Source: a virus. Taken from it: a stretch of DNA of 33,719 nucleotides. The translations under genes and the position numbers were made by a program. The notes below the pieces were generated by a model, which had not been told where the DNA came from, did not search any database, and was given only the letters and a program-made list of their open reading frames with translations. The stretch is taken from positions 1 through 33,719 of IMG/VR virus record IMGVR_UViG_3300035670_000789. One strand, 5' to 3'. Below are positions 12,207 through 20,794 of this stretch, in pieces (the first letter of the stretch is position 1; each line of letters begins with the position of its first letter).

Positions 12207-13537
12207 TGGGCTGGCGCGACTGGTTCAAACAGGCTCCTCCTGCGGCCGGGGCGAAGACCCTAGACCCGGAGCTTATGACATCGAGTTCGCCGGGCTGGAC
12301 TACGCTGGTCGGGTCTGCGCTGGGCAACTGGCAGCACTCCAGCGATCTGTTCGGCAAGGCTACGGATGCGAACCTCGAAGCGTGGTACACCCACCACCCA
12401 ACGGTCTATGCCTGCTGCCGCCTTCTCGGCAAGACGGCGCCGGAGCCGGAGCTCGAAATCGGCCAGCGCGTGCGCGGGACGTGGATGGCGCTGGCGGCGT
12501 CGCCGACGCTCGACGTGCTTGCGAGCCCGAACCCGACCATGAGCTACAACGAGCTCATGCAGTACCTCGCCATCCGGTTGGCGCTGACGGGCCGGGCCTA
12601 CGCATGGAAAGTCCGCGCCAAATCGGGGCGGCGCGTGGTCGAGTTGTGGCCGCTGCCTACCGCCTGGGTGACGCCGGTCTGGCCCGAGAACGGCGGCGCA
12701 TCGCGGCCGTTGGGCTACCGCATCGCCGGGCAACATGGGCTGGTCCCGGTCGAAGACCTGGTCGAGATTCGCATCATCGACCCGGCGGGCATGACGGGCG
12801 GCGTGGGCGCCATGCGCGCCTGCTACCGCGACGCCTGTATCGACGCTGAGCGCGAGAACTACCTCGCCGAGATGCTGCTGAACCTGAAAGTCCCCGGGCT
12901 GGTCTACTCGACCGACCGGGTCATGAGCCCAGACCAGCGCCGGGCGTTCCGCGACCAGCTCCACGACGCCGTAGGCCGCGGCAAACGCGGCGCGCCCTTG
13001 ATTCTGGAGGGCGCGGGCAACGCACGGCTGGACGTCCAGAACCCACTTCAGGACATGGACTGGCCGGGCTTGACCAGCCTAACCGACACGCGCATCTGCA
13101 TGGCGTTCGGCATCCCGCCGATTCTGGTGGGCTCGCGCGCCGGGCTCGACCGCTCGACCTATGCGAACTACCAGCACGCCCGCCGAAGCTTCTACATCGA
13201 GACCATGGCGGGCTTGTGGGACACGCTCCAGGACGGGCTCACGCTGGGCCTGCTGCGCGCCGAAGGCGACCAGCGGCTACAGTTTCGGTTTGACTACCAG
13301 AGCCTGCCGGAGTTTCAGGAAGACGAAAACCAGCGCGCGGACCGCGTGCTGCGCTCATACGACGCCGGGCTAATCACAGCGGACGAGGCCCGGGCGGAGC
13401 TCGGCTACTCGCCCATGACCCCGGCGCAACGCGACGAGCTCGCGCCCAAACCCGTGCCACCGCAGCTCGCGGCGCCGCAGGAACAGCCGCAAGAGCAGCC
13501 GCAACCGGCGGAGCCGCCGCAGGAGCCGACGAAATGA
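12206..13537 (+). CDS. Gene 26: portal protein
   Basis: A 443-residue HK97-type (Phage_portal family) protein. Landmarks include a start with HHPTVYACCRLLGK, PNPTMSYNELMQYLAIRLAL with TGRAYAWKVR, LWPLPTAWVTP, and AFGIPPILVG then STYANYQHARRSFYIETMAG. It forms the dodecameric ring at one capsid vertex, through which DNA passes. A Pro/Gln-rich tail (PQEQPQEQPQPAEPPQ) ends the protein. The ATG shares one base with the terL stop; the open frame extends upstream into terL and is not used. Confidence 0.95.
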   Translation: MGWRDWFKQAPPAAGAKTLDPELMTSSSPGWTTLVGSALGNWQHSSDLFGKATDANLEAWYTHHPTVYACCRLLGKTAPEPELEIGQRVRGTWMALAASPTLDVLASPNPTMSYNELMQYLAIRLALTGRAYAWKVRAKSGRRVVELWPLPTAWVTPVWPENGGASRPLGYRIAGQHGLVPVEDLVEIRIIDPAGMTGGVGAMRACYRDACIDAERENYLAEMLLNLKVPGLVYSTDRVMSPDQRRAFRDQLHDAVGRGKRGAPLILEGAGNARLDVQNPLQDMDWPGLTSLTDTRICMAFGIPPILVGSRAGLDRSTYANYQHARRSFYIETMAGLWDTLQDGLTLGLLRAEGDQRLQFRFDYQSLPEFQEDENQRADRVLRSYDAGLITADEARAELGYSPMTPAQRDELAPKPVPPQLAAPQEQPQEQPQPAEPPQEPTK

Positions 13538-13740
13538 GGCGATGGATTCACCGATTGTTCGGGCTCATGCCGGAGCCGGAGCTGAACCCGGAGCCCGTGC
13601 CTGTCCCGCGCCGGTTCGTGCGCGTCGAGATGCACGACCAGGGCGGCCAACTGCTTGTCCAGACCTGCGGGATTGTCCCGGCAGGCCAGGAAGGCGCATC
13701 GACCTATATCAACCGCGTCATGCTGACGTCGAGGAACTGA
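13534..13740 (+). CDS. Gene 27: small protein between portal and head protein, unknown
   Basis: A 68-residue protein with ATGA overlap to the portal gene. It has a short basic N-terminal helix (RRWIHRLFGL), a Pro/Glu linker and a strand-rich C-terminal half (RFVRVEMHDQGGQLLVQTCG). No family recognised; by position a minor head component or assembly factor. Confidence 0.6.
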   Translation: MRRWIHRLFGLMPEPELNPEPVPVPRRFVRVEMHDQGGQLLVQTCGIVPAGQEGASTYINRVMLTSRN

Positions 13741-13741
13741 C

Positions 13742-15508
13742 GTGTCTGTAGCAACGCAACACACACCAGCCCCTACCCGGCTGGCCAAGGCCCGCGAGCG
13801 CGAAATGGAACGCGCGTTGCGGGACGTGTTGCGCGCGGCTATCCGCCGGGCTGCGGCGAAAATCGCCCTGGGCGTTAACGTGGACGCAAGGGCCGAGCGA
13901 GAAGCCGAAGATGCCCAGGAAGCGCTGAACCTGGCGAAGGGCCAGGCGGCGTTGCGCTATGCCGTCTCGGGCTACAAGGCCGCGTCTGCTGAAGCAGGCA
14001 AGGCGTGGGCGGTTGCGGACGCGAAGGCGGGGTTCGGGTTCGATGTTGAGGCCTTCGGCGCGGACGAGCTTGTTGCCGTTGCGCTGCGGGGCGACGTCGA
14101 GGCCTATTTGAACCAGACGGCGAAACTCGAAACCGCCACCACGGCGGAGGAATACAGGCGCCTGCTCAGGCAGGCGATGGAACACGAGGAACAGGCCGCG
14201 GGCGGGACTCGCGGCATGAACATCGACGAAGTTGCGAAGCTGTTCCGCGAGAGCGGGCTCGCCTGGTCCGATAAGCGGGCCGTGCTCATGGCCCGGACCC
14301 TGGTCCACTGGGCGCATAACGAAGGCGCGCTCCAGGGCTACCGGGACGCGGGCGTTGGCGCGGTCGAGTGGATGACCACCGAGGACGACGCGCTTTGCCC
14401 CTACTGCGCGGCCCTGGACGGCGCGAAGGTGCCGGTCCGCGACGGCAAGACCCCGTTTGCCGAGGCTGGCGACGAGGTCACGGGCTCCGACGGGACGACG
14501 CTCTCGGTCCGGCTGACCGTGACACACCCGCCGCTGCACCCGCACTGCCGGTGCGCGCTGGTCCCGGTGCTAACCGATGAGCCCGCCGTGAAGCCCAAGC
14601 CGAAGCCGAAGCCGAAGCCCGCGCCGAAACCCAAGCCCAAACCGGCAGCGAAACCGAAGCCGGCTGCGCCGCAGTTCCAGGCGGGCATGACCGACGAAGA
14701 GATCGCGCTCGACGCTGTCTCCGGCGTGGACATTGCGCCGCGCGAGTGTTCGCCGACCGCCAAAGACCCGGCCGCAGCGATGCGCGCCGACCTGGGCCGC
14801 ATCGAGTCCAGCCTACGGGCGGCCGCCGGGGGCTACGGAAGCGACCTGCGCGTTGCGGCCCGTATCGAGCGCCGCCTTGCCCAGGCTCGCCAGGCGTGCC
14901 GGGACGCCCTGTTCGCGCCGCCGCCGACGAAGCAGAAAAAGAAGCTCAACCCGATTGTCGGCGGCAAGCTGTCGCAAGCCGACATCGACGAGGTTACGGG
15001 CTGGTATGAGCGCGTTGCGGGCGGCTGGATGCGGCCGGGCAACGTGTATTTCGACAAGACCAAGCCGGGGCAGACGCGGGGCTACTTCCGGCAGGACATG
15101 TTCGAAGCTACCGGCGTGCTCGAAATCAACATGCCGTTTTTCGCCAGCAAGAAGACGATTGCCCACGAGCTCGGCCACGCGCTTGAGGCGAATCACCCCG
15201 GCCTGCACAATGCCGCGAAAGCCTTTCTGGACTACCGGACCGCTGGCGACGTGGTCGAGCGGCTGGATGCCATTTCCCCGGGCCGCGGGTTCGACCCGCT
15301 CTTTGAGGTCTGCAAGCGCGACAAGTTCGACGACCCCTACTGCGGGAAGATCTACCCGGGAGGCAAGGCGACCGAGATCGTCTCGATGGGGTTTGAGCGG
15401 CTGTACGACAAGCCCGACGGGTTCGCCGAGAGCGACCCCGAGTATTTCAACGTCATGGTGCGCATGCTGCGAGGCGACTGGGCCGGAGGGAACACCCAAC
15501 TATGGTGA
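13742..15508 (+). CDS. Gene 28: Mu F-like head morphogenesis protein fused to a zinc metallopeptidase
   Basis: A 588-residue, two-domain protein. The N-terminal half ends in the Phage Mu F / SPP1 gp7 signature: CPYC at 219-222 with AALDG, and HPHCRC at 266-271. A Lys-Pro linker (about 283-308) follows. The C-terminal domain contains HELGHALEANH, with H475, E476, H479 and H485: an HExxH zinc-peptidase motif with a third His spaced as in metzincins, but Glu where their Gly usually sits. A conserved end (ATEIVSMGFERLY, then DPEYF) is typical of head-protein peptidase tails. The N-terminal part is a minor capsid protein; the peptidase could process virion proteins or act during entry. Start GTG 13742. 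Confidence 0.8.
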   Translation: MSVATQHTPAPTRLAKAREREMERALRDVLRAAIRRAAAKIALGVNVDARAEREAEDAQEALNLAKGQAALRYAVSGYKAASAEAGKAWAVADAKAGFGFDVEAFGADELVAVALRGDVEAYLNQTAKLETATTAEEYRRLLRQAMEHEEQAAGGTRGMNIDEVAKLFRESGLAWSDKRAVLMARTLVHWAHNEGALQGYRDAGVGAVEWMTTEDDALCPYCAALDGAKVPVRDGKTPFAEAGDEVTGSDGTTLSVRLTVTHPPLHPHCRCALVPVLTDEPAVKPKPKPKPKPAPKPKPKPAAKPKPAAPQFQAGMTDEEIALDAVSGVDIAPRECSPTAKDPAAAMRADLGRIESSLRAAAGGYGSDLRVAARIERRLAQARQACRDALFAPPPTKQKKKLNPIVGGKLSQADIDEVTGWYERVAGGWMRPGNVYFDKTKPGQTRGYFRQDMFEATGVLEINMPFFASKKTIAHELGHALEANHPGLHNAAKAFLDYRTAGDVVERLDAISPGRGFDPLFEVCKRDKFDDPYCGKIYPGGKATEIVSMGFERLYDKPDGFAESDPEYFNVMVRMLRGDWAGGNTQLW

Positions 15509-15753
15509 CCATCCGGCGGAATAGCGACACCATCTTTATCCAGGACGCTCACATTGCGGCCACGAGCGGCGAAGTTGAGCGCATCCTTGCCGAGTGGCAA
15601 GCCGAGACCTACAACGGCCCGCAGGCCTACAAGCCCGAGCCTATCGACACGCAGATTGCGCGCGACCTGGTTGCGGTGTTCGGCGGCGAAATCGTCGAGG
15701 ACACATCGCCGCGGGCTGGCTCGGGCGAGTTTGACAACGAGGTGGTCTACTGA
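15502..15753 (+). CDS. Gene 29: small acidic protein, unknown
   Basis: An 83-residue protein that overlaps the end of gene 28 by 7 bases and the start of the protease gene by one. It is acidic (EVERILAEWQAE, GGEIVEDTSPR) and has no family that I recognise. GCCGGAGGGAAC precedes its ATG. Its place between a head protein and the prohead protease suggests a head-related role. Confidence 0.65.
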   Translation: MVTIRRNSDTIFIQDAHIAATSGEVERILAEWQAETYNGPQAYKPEPIDTQIARDLVAVFGGEIVEDTSPRAGSGEFDNEVVY

Positions 15754-16544
15754 TGAACAAGCCGGACAAACACATCCTGCGCCACGGGCGCATCACGTTC
15801 CAGGCCAAGGCGCTAGACGCTGGGCCGCACGGCACGCTTGAGGGCTATGCCGCCACGTTCGACAACGTGGACCAGTATGGCGAGGTGTTCCGGCGTGGCG
15901 CGTTTGCGAAAACCATCCGCGAGCGCATCGCGGCGGGCATGGTCCCGCTCATGAGCCGTCACCTGCTGTTCGGCGGCGACGTCAGTGACGTCATCGGGAC
16001 GGTGAAGTCAGCCGTCGAAGATGCCCACGGGCTCAGCATCATCGCGGAGTTTTCGGCAGACGATGCCGCACAGGCCATCCGCGAGAAGATCGTAGGCGGC
16101 CACGTCCGCGGACTGAGCGTCGGATACAACACCATCAATTCCAGCATCGGCTACATCGACGGGAAAGAAGTCCTTGAGCTGTTTGAAGTGCGCCTTGCCG
16201 AAGTGACCGTGACGCCGTTCCCGGTCAACGAGCAGGCGCTGATTACGGCCGCGAAAGCGGTATCGAATGTATCGAGCCTGATAGGCCGCGACGCACCCAT
16301 TACGGACCGCGACGCGCTCATGCAGGCTATTCACGAGCTGCGACGGGCTACGGACGCCCTGCAAACCGCAGCCAAATCTGAAACGGGAGACTCCGCTGTC
16401 GCGCCGTTACCCACCCCTGACGATGGGGCCGGGTTCCACGCTGAGGAGCTGGAGCTCGCCAGATGCACGCTGGTTTTGGCCAGCCTGCACGTGACTGGAG
16501 CCCCCTATGCCTATGACGATGAAGGAATTGGTGGCGCGCCTTGA
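15753..16544 (+). CDS. Gene 30: HK97-type prohead protease
   Basis: A 263-residue protease of the U35 family. Motifs in order: LEGYAATFDNVDQYGEVFRR with GAF; VPLMSRHLLFGGDVSDVIG (the region of the catalytic His); GGHVRGLSVGYN (catalytic Ser region); and LFEVRLAEVTVTPFPVNEQA, the conserved end of the fold. It cleaves the capsid N-terminal scaffold during maturation. A variable C-terminal extension of about 90 residues may serve as a scaffold portion. Its final 38 bases overlap the capsid gene in another frame. Confidence 0.9.
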   Translation: MNKPDKHILRHGRITFQAKALDAGPHGTLEGYAATFDNVDQYGEVFRRGAFAKTIRERIAAGMVPLMSRHLLFGGDVSDVIGTVKSAVEDAHGLSIIAEFSADDAAQAIREKIVGGHVRGLSVGYNTINSSIGYIDGKEVLELFEVRLAEVTVTPFPVNEQALITAAKAVSNVSSLIGRDAPITDRDALMQAIHELRRATDALQTAAKSETGDSAVAPLPTPDDGAGFHAEELELARCTLVLASLHVTGAPYAYDDEGIGGAP

Positions 16545-17952
16545 CGGTGCGCACGCCGAGATGACCCGCCTGCTTGGGCTGGCCAACTCGGCGAAGTCGG
16601 AAGGAAAAGCCGACCAGGCCGCGCAGTACATGGCGGCCTTCAATGTGAAACAGGAAGAGTTCCGCGGCCTGCAGGGCGAGTTCGCCAACGCGAAAGCGCT
16701 GGACGAGGTCGCCCGGACCGCGGCGGAAGCCAAGGCGCTGATTGCGCCGGGGCAGTCTGTCAACGTCAACCCGGCGGACCCGCCGAAGCCGGAGGCCCAT
16801 CCGGCGGATGCGAAGTCCATCGTGGTCGGCTCGCCCGAGGAAGACGCGCGCCAGAAATACCAGTTTTTCATGACCTGGGTGAAGTCCGGCGCGAAAGCCC
16901 TGGACGGCCGCGCCTTCGACGCCATCCGCGCGCGTGATGGCCGCATCGCGGACCGCGACGGACAGCAGGCGGTAGACATGCCGGCCTGGATGTTCCGCTC
17001 GATGGTTCACGACGACGCGGGCGGCGCGAAAGCGGTGCTGTCCAGCCACACCACGGGCGGTTCGACGGACTCGGGCGCGGGCAAATTGTTTCCGCACGGG
17101 TTCCTGCCGCAGCTCCTCGAAAAGCCGGTCTACCAGCCGATGATCTTCGACCGCTGCCGCCGCGAGGTGTGCAACACGGGCCAGCTGGATATTCCCGTGG
17201 TCGAGGAAAGCACGGGCGGCGGGAACTTCGGCGGGGTCGCCTTCACGTGGAAAGCGGCTTCTGCAGAAGGCTCTGACAAGGGCTCCACGGACCCGACGTT
17301 CCGGCAGGCGTCCATCATCACCTATGAGCTTTCGGGCTACTGTGAGGTGACGGCGCGTGCGCTGCGGCGGCCCGAGGTGGACCTGCAGACCTGGCTCACG
17401 CAGACCTTCGGCAACGCCTGGCGCCACCAGGTGAGCCTGGCCGTGCTGCGCGGCGCCGGGGCCGGGTCCTACCAGCCCACGGGCATCCTGACGACCGTGG
17501 GCGCGGTTGCAGCCCAGTGCATCAACCGCGCGACGGCGTCTCAGGTGTCCTGGGCCGACATCACGAACCTCGAGTTCGGCATCACTAAGGCCGTCCGCAA
17601 CGGCGCCGTGTTCATCATGGACGACTCGGTCGAGAAGTACCTCAAGCAGGACGTCGATTCCGAGGGGCGCCCGTTGTTCACGGCGGACACGGCGAACAGC
17701 ATCCGCGACCGCATCGCGGGCTACCCCTACGAAGCCCACGAGCACGGGCCCACGCTCGGCACCAAGGGCGACGTGATGTTCGGCAACTTGTCGAATTACG
17801 TCGTCGCCGTCGAGGAAGGGATGGCGATTGCGCGCTCCGACGAAGTCGGGTTCAAGACGAACACTATTGTGTTCCGTCTGATCTCGATGGTCGGCGGCGG
17901 GCTCATCATCCCATCCACGTTCTCGGTGCTGGACGTCCCGGCCGGAACTTAA
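16507..17952 (+). CDS. Gene 31: major capsid protein, HK97 fold
   Basis: A 481-residue HK97-type capsid precursor. Residues 1-100 are helical and Ala/Glu/Lys-rich (the delta scaffold domain removed by the protease). The shell portion shows family features: GAGKLFPHGFLPQLLEKPVY, LDIPVVEESTGGG, FTWKAASAEGSD, the long strand with ELSGYCEVTARALRRPE, and VMFGNLSNYVVAVEEGMAI near the end. GGAG six bases upstream supports the ATG at 16507 even though it lies within gene 30. It should be the most abundant virion protein. Confidence 0.95.
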   Translation: MPMTMKELVARLDGAHAEMTRLLGLANSAKSEGKADQAAQYMAAFNVKQEEFRGLQGEFANAKALDEVARTAAEAKALIAPGQSVNVNPADPPKPEAHPADAKSIVVGSPEEDARQKYQFFMTWVKSGAKALDGRAFDAIRARDGRIADRDGQQAVDMPAWMFRSMVHDDAGGAKAVLSSHTTGGSTDSGAGKLFPHGFLPQLLEKPVYQPMIFDRCRREVCNTGQLDIPVVEESTGGGNFGGVAFTWKAASAEGSDKGSTDPTFRQASIITYELSGYCEVTARALRRPEVDLQTWLTQTFGNAWRHQVSLAVLRGAGAGSYQPTGILTTVGAVAAQCINRATASQVSWADITNLEFGITKAVRNGAVFIMDDSVEKYLKQDVDSEGRPLFTADTANSIRDRIAGYPYEAHEHGPTLGTKGDVMFGNLSNYVVAVEEGMAIARSDEVGFKTNTIVFRLISMVGGGLIIPSTFSVLDVPAGT

Positions 17953-18003
17953 TCCTCCCTGCGTGCAGCGGGTTCCCCCGCCTGCTGCCGTTTCCTGCTG
18001 CCG

Positions 18004-18041
18004 TGGCCCGGGCGGGTTCCTCCTTTGGCCCGCCCGGGCCA
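18004..18041 (+). terminator. Strong hairpin after the capsid gene
   Basis: A perfect 13-bp stem: TGGCCCGGGCGGG (18004-18016) and CCCGCCCGGGCCA (18029-18041), loop of 12 bases. A weaker stem (17965-17972 with 17977-17985, one bulge) precedes it. No U-tract follows. It lies in the 111-base gap after the capsid gene, where a partial terminator or 3'-end stabiliser would let capsid exceed later proteins. Confidence 0.7.
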
Positions 18042-18063
18042 ACCCCGAAACCGCGAGGACTGC

Positions 18064-18840
18064 ATGAGCGACGCGCGACCGATAGCGATACTTACAGCGC
18101 TCTGGCACAGGCCGGACGTTGCGCGGGCGTGCCTGTCCTGGATGGCCCGCGAGTACCCGGACGCGGTTCGCGTTGCGGTCGGGTCGCTCGATGGCGACTC
18201 CGGCGCGCGGGTTCTGGCGGGGGCGTGCGGCTGGGAATACCTGGACGCGCCGAACCGGCCGCTGTCGCGGAAGTGGCAGGCCGGGCTCGCGTGGATAGGT
18301 AGGCACCTCGACGTATCCGCGGTGATGACCGTGGGCTCTGACGACGTCGTGACGCGCGGGGCGTTCCATGGGCTGCTCAACGTGGCCACGGCCCACAAGC
18401 ACGCGGCCGGGTTCCCGGACATGTGGTTCTGGAGCCCCGACGCGGGCGAGCTCGGCTACCACGCCGGGCCATCCCAGAAGACGGAGGTGCTGCCGTCGTG
18501 CGCGCCGGACGCCCTGACCTGGGGCGCGGGCCGCGTCTACTCGCGGGCGCTGCTCGACCGTATCGAGTGGCGGCTGTGGTGCGACGACGCCGACAACTGC
18601 CTAGACTCGCTCGCGGACTGCCGGCTTCGGGCCGTGACAGACCCGCGGCGGTCAACCATCGCGGTCCCGATGGCGGTGGCTGGGGGGATTGCGGTTGACA
18701 CGAAGAGCCTGACGAACATCTGGGGCTGGAAGAGCATCCAGCGCGGGGTTCGTCGCAACACGCTGCGAGGCGCGGCTGCCCAGGCCATGCTCGCGGCGTA
18801 TCAGATGGAGGGATTATGGGACTTGCGAAAGGCGCTGTGA
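18064..18840 (+). CDS. Gene 32: GT-A type glycosyltransferase-like protein
   Basis: A 258-residue protein. The N-terminus PIAILTALWHRPDVARACLS is the first strand and helix of a GT2-like nucleotide-sugar fold, and VGSDD (D93, D94) lies where the metal-binding DXD motif is expected. A later conserved block reads LTWGAGRVYSRALLDRIEW. It sits between the capsid and connector genes, so it is expressed late. It may glycosylate a virion protein or a host glycan; the substrate is unknown. ATG 18064 follows GAGGA. Confidence 0.65.
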   Translation: MSDARPIAILTALWHRPDVARACLSWMAREYPDAVRVAVGSLDGDSGARVLAGACGWEYLDAPNRPLSRKWQAGLAWIGRHLDVSAVMTVGSDDVVTRGAFHGLLNVATAHKHAAGFPDMWFWSPDAGELGYHAGPSQKTEVLPSCAPDALTWGAGRVYSRALLDRIEWRLWCDDADNCLDSLADCRLRAVTDPRRSTIAVPMAVAGGIAVDTKSLTNIWGWKSIQRGVRRNTLRGAAAQAMLAAYQMEGLWDLRKAL

Positions 18841-18842
18841 AT

Positions 18843-18974
18843 ATGACCAGCGTGAAGCTGAAAGAACCGCTGATGCTCGACGGGAAACGCTGCAAGGCGG
18901 GCCAGGTTGTTAGCCTGCCTGCTGACGATGCGGCAGCCCTGGTCCGGCGGCAACAGGCGGAGCGCGTGAAATGA
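18843..18974 (+). CDS. Gene 33: 43-residue phage protein, unknown
   Basis: A short frame between genes 32 and 34. The protein starts with a strand-rich half (VKLKEPLMLDGKRCKAGQVV) and ends in a small helix (LPADDAAALVRRQQAE), like many small connector-region phage proteins of unknown role. Its stop overlaps the gene 34 start as ATGA. An in-frame GTG at 18837, overlapping the gene 32 stop, is an alternative start. Confidence 0.6.
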   Translation: MTSVKLKEPLMLDGKRCKAGQVVSLPADDAAALVRRQQAERVK

Positions 18975-19516
18975 GCTCGGCTGTCACGCTCGCCCAGGCG
19001 AAGGCCCATCTGCGGCTTACCACCACGGAAGTAAACACCGAGGTGCAAGACCTACTCGACGCCGTCGAGGAATGGGTCTGCCGGGTCTGCGGCATCAAGC
19101 TGAGCGAGACCGCGAGCATCACCGAGTACCTGGACGGCGGCGGCCGCATGTTGCAGCCGACCAGCCTGCCTGTCATTTCGGTGACGTCCATCACAGACGA
19201 GCGCACGGACGCGGCCGTTTCGGCGGACGCCTACGACGTCGCCGAGTGGGGCATCTACCGGGCGCTCGACCAACAGTGGACGCTCGGGACCAGGCGCTAC
19301 AAGGTGGTATACAAGGGCGGCTATGGCGGGACCGGCACGGGTTCGAAGGCGATTCCTGCCGGGGTTCGGCTGGCCATCCTGACCATGCTCGGGCGGATGT
19401 GGGACGCGCGGTCCGGCCAGTCCGCGGAATCGAACGAGGCATCGATGTCGTTCGAGGCGGTCTCGGACGGGGCGATTCTGGCCCTGCTTGACCCCTACCG
19501 GATGAGCCGATGCTGA
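18971..19516 (+). CDS. Gene 34: head-tail connector (gp6-like)
   Basis: A 181-residue protein matching the HK97 gp6 / phage head-tail connector family. It has VTLAQAKAHLRLTTTEVNTE, then LLDAVEEWVCRVCG, a strand region LPVISVTSITDE, and GVRLAILTMLGRMWDAR near the C-terminus. It forms the ring under the portal. ATGA overlap with gene 33. Confidence 0.8.
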   Translation: MSSAVTLAQAKAHLRLTTTEVNTEVQDLLDAVEEWVCRVCGIKLSETASITEYLDGGGRMLQPTSLPVISVTSITDERTDAAVSADAYDVAEWGIYRALDQQWTLGTRRYKVVYKGGYGGTGTGSKAIPAGVRLAILTMLGRMWDARSGQSAESNEASMSFEAVSDGAILALLDPYRMSRC

Positions 19517-19707
19517 ACACCCCAGTAAAAGTATCGCGGCCCAGCCGGACGCCGGACGGCGTAGGCGGCAGCGTGGTGACGGCCGGAACGCAGTCTACGC
19601 TCTGGGTGGGCCTGAAGGTCCACCAGGACGAGGTGAACATGACGTTCCGGGCCGAGGAAGATGTGCGAGTCGGGGACCTGGTGCAGGCCCCGAGCGAAGG
19701 GAGTTGA
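19510..19707 (+). CDS. Gene 35: possible short head-closure protein
   Basis: A 65-residue protein overlapping the end of gene 34. It begins NTPVKVSRPSRTPDGVGG and contains LWVGLKVHQDEVN, reminiscent of the small beta-barrel of stopper proteins (head-tail joining family), though it is shorter than usual. Function is assigned mainly by position. Confidence 0.5.
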   Translation: MLNTPVKVSRPSRTPDGVGGSVVTAGTQSTLWVGLKVHQDEVNMTFRAEEDVRVGDLVQAPSEGS

Positions 19708-19709
19708 CA

Positions 19710-20000
19710 ATGAAACCTGGTATTGAGACCAGCGAATACAAACAGACCCAGCGCGCTAACGTGCTCACGGTGGTGGGCGTGGCGGCGGGCGCTACCGTGG
19801 CGGTCCTGGGCGAGTTCTCGCCCGTGGGCGGCACGGCGGGCCAAATCTGCGGCGCTATCGTGGCGGTGGCGTCCATCCTCTACAACACGCTGACCACGCT
19901 TGGGTACACGTCGGCGCGGACGAAGCTGAAGGCTACGGAACATCTGCGGGCTATCGCGGAAACGCGGCGCGAGCGGAAAGGCGAGAACGTTGACCATTGA
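19710..20000 (+). CDS. Gene 36: two-helix membrane protein, holin-like
   Basis: A 96-residue protein with two hydrophobic segments: about residues 18-34 (VLTVVGVAAGATVAVLG) and 44-64 (around GAIVAVASILYNTLTTLG). A charged C-terminus follows (TRRERKGEN). The size and topology fit a holin. AAGGGAG lies 6 bases before the ATG. It lies far from the lysozyme gene (22966), with gene 38 also a membrane protein, so either could be the holin. Confidence 0.55.
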   Translation: MKPGIETSEYKQTQRANVLTVVGVAAGATVAVLGEFSPVGGTAGQICGAIVAVASILYNTLTTLGYTSARTKLKATEHLRAIAETRRERKGENVDH

Positions 20001-20520
20001 CCCGCTGACGCTGCCCGAGTTCTCCGAACTCGCGGCGAAAGACTCCTACTGGAAAGGCCGGTGGGATTATATGTGGCTCGTCATCGATATGGCGAAGCGC
20101 GAGAACCCTCGGTCCATCCTCGAGATCGGGCCGTGGTCGCGGCCGCTGTTTCGCGGCCCGGGCTGCTGCACGATGGGCATGGACCAGGCGGCGAAGATGC
20201 TGCCGAAGGAGTTGACCTACTGGCACGACGCCACCAAGCCCTGGCCGGTCTCGGACAAGCGGTTTGACCTGTGCGTTGCTACCCAGGTCTGGGAACATCT
20301 CAAAGGCGGCCAGCAGGCGGCGTGGGCGCAAGTCCGGCGGTGTTGCCGGGCGGCGATTCTGAGCCTGCCCTATCGGTGGAACTGCCCGAGCGACCCGATA
20401 CATCACATGGTCACGGACGGCCAGATAGCTGAGTGGACGCAACATTGTGAGCCTGTCGATGCGCTGGTTCTCCCCGGCCCGCCGCAGCGGTGGATCGGGT
20501 TATGGAGGTTTGCTGAATGA
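19990..20520 (+). CDS. Gene 37: class I SAM-dependent methyltransferase-like protein
   Basis: A 176-residue protein. SILEIGPWSRPLF (about 42-54) corresponds to SAM-binding motif I and FDLCVATQVWEHL to motif IV with the following helix, as in small Methyltransf_11-type enzymes. The start is TTG at 19990, overlapping gene 36; no better start precedes motif I. Substrate unknown. A role in modifying glycans together with the glycosyltransferases of genes 32 and 54 is possible (inference). Confidence 0.65.
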   Translation: MTIDPLTLPEFSELAAKDSYWKGRWDYMWLVIDMAKRENPRSILEIGPWSRPLFRGPGCCTMGMDQAAKMLPKELTYWHDATKPWPVSDKRFDLCVATQVWEHLKGGQQAAWAQVRRCCRAAILSLPYRWNCPSDPIHHMVTDGQIAEWTQHCEPVDALVLPGPPQRWIGLWRFAE

Positions 20521-20792
20521 GCTCAGGCGAAGTCAAGGACATCTGGGACGTATTGAACACGATACGCGACCGGCTCGGGACCATCGGTGAGCGCATGGCG
20601 ACCCTGGAGGAATCCGTGCGTGGCCGCCCCCGGCCATGCCCTGACTTCCTCGCCCATCTCCGCCAACACGAGGCGGAGTCGGCGGCGCAGGCCCGCGTGT
20701 CCGACCGGTGGTGGACAGTAGTGTTGCGCGTCGCGTCGGCGGCGCTGATTGCGTTTGGCGGGGCGATGCTCGCCCTGCTGCTGAACAAGTAA
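20517..20792 (+). CDS. Gene 38: coiled-coil plus transmembrane protein, possible holin
   Basis: A 91-residue protein: N-terminal amphipathic helix (about 5-36, VLNTIRDRLGTIGERMATLE), a short polar middle and one transmembrane helix at about 67-88 (VVLRVASAALIAFGGAMLAL). This layout resembles XhlA-type proteins, which help holins in other phages. ATGA overlap with gene 37. Confidence 0.55.
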   Translation: MSSGEVKDIWDVLNTIRDRLGTIGERMATLEESVRGRPRPCPDFLAHLRQHEAESAAQARVSDRWWTVVLRVASAALIAFGGAMLALLLNK

Positions 20793-20794
20793 CG

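Noticed and set aside
16348-18462. A 704-codon open frame on the minus strand opposite the capsid gene
   Set aside because: It is antisense to the well-identified capsid and glycosyltransferase genes, has an Arg/His/Pro-rich composition typical of GC-rich shadow frames, and no ribosome site or domain.
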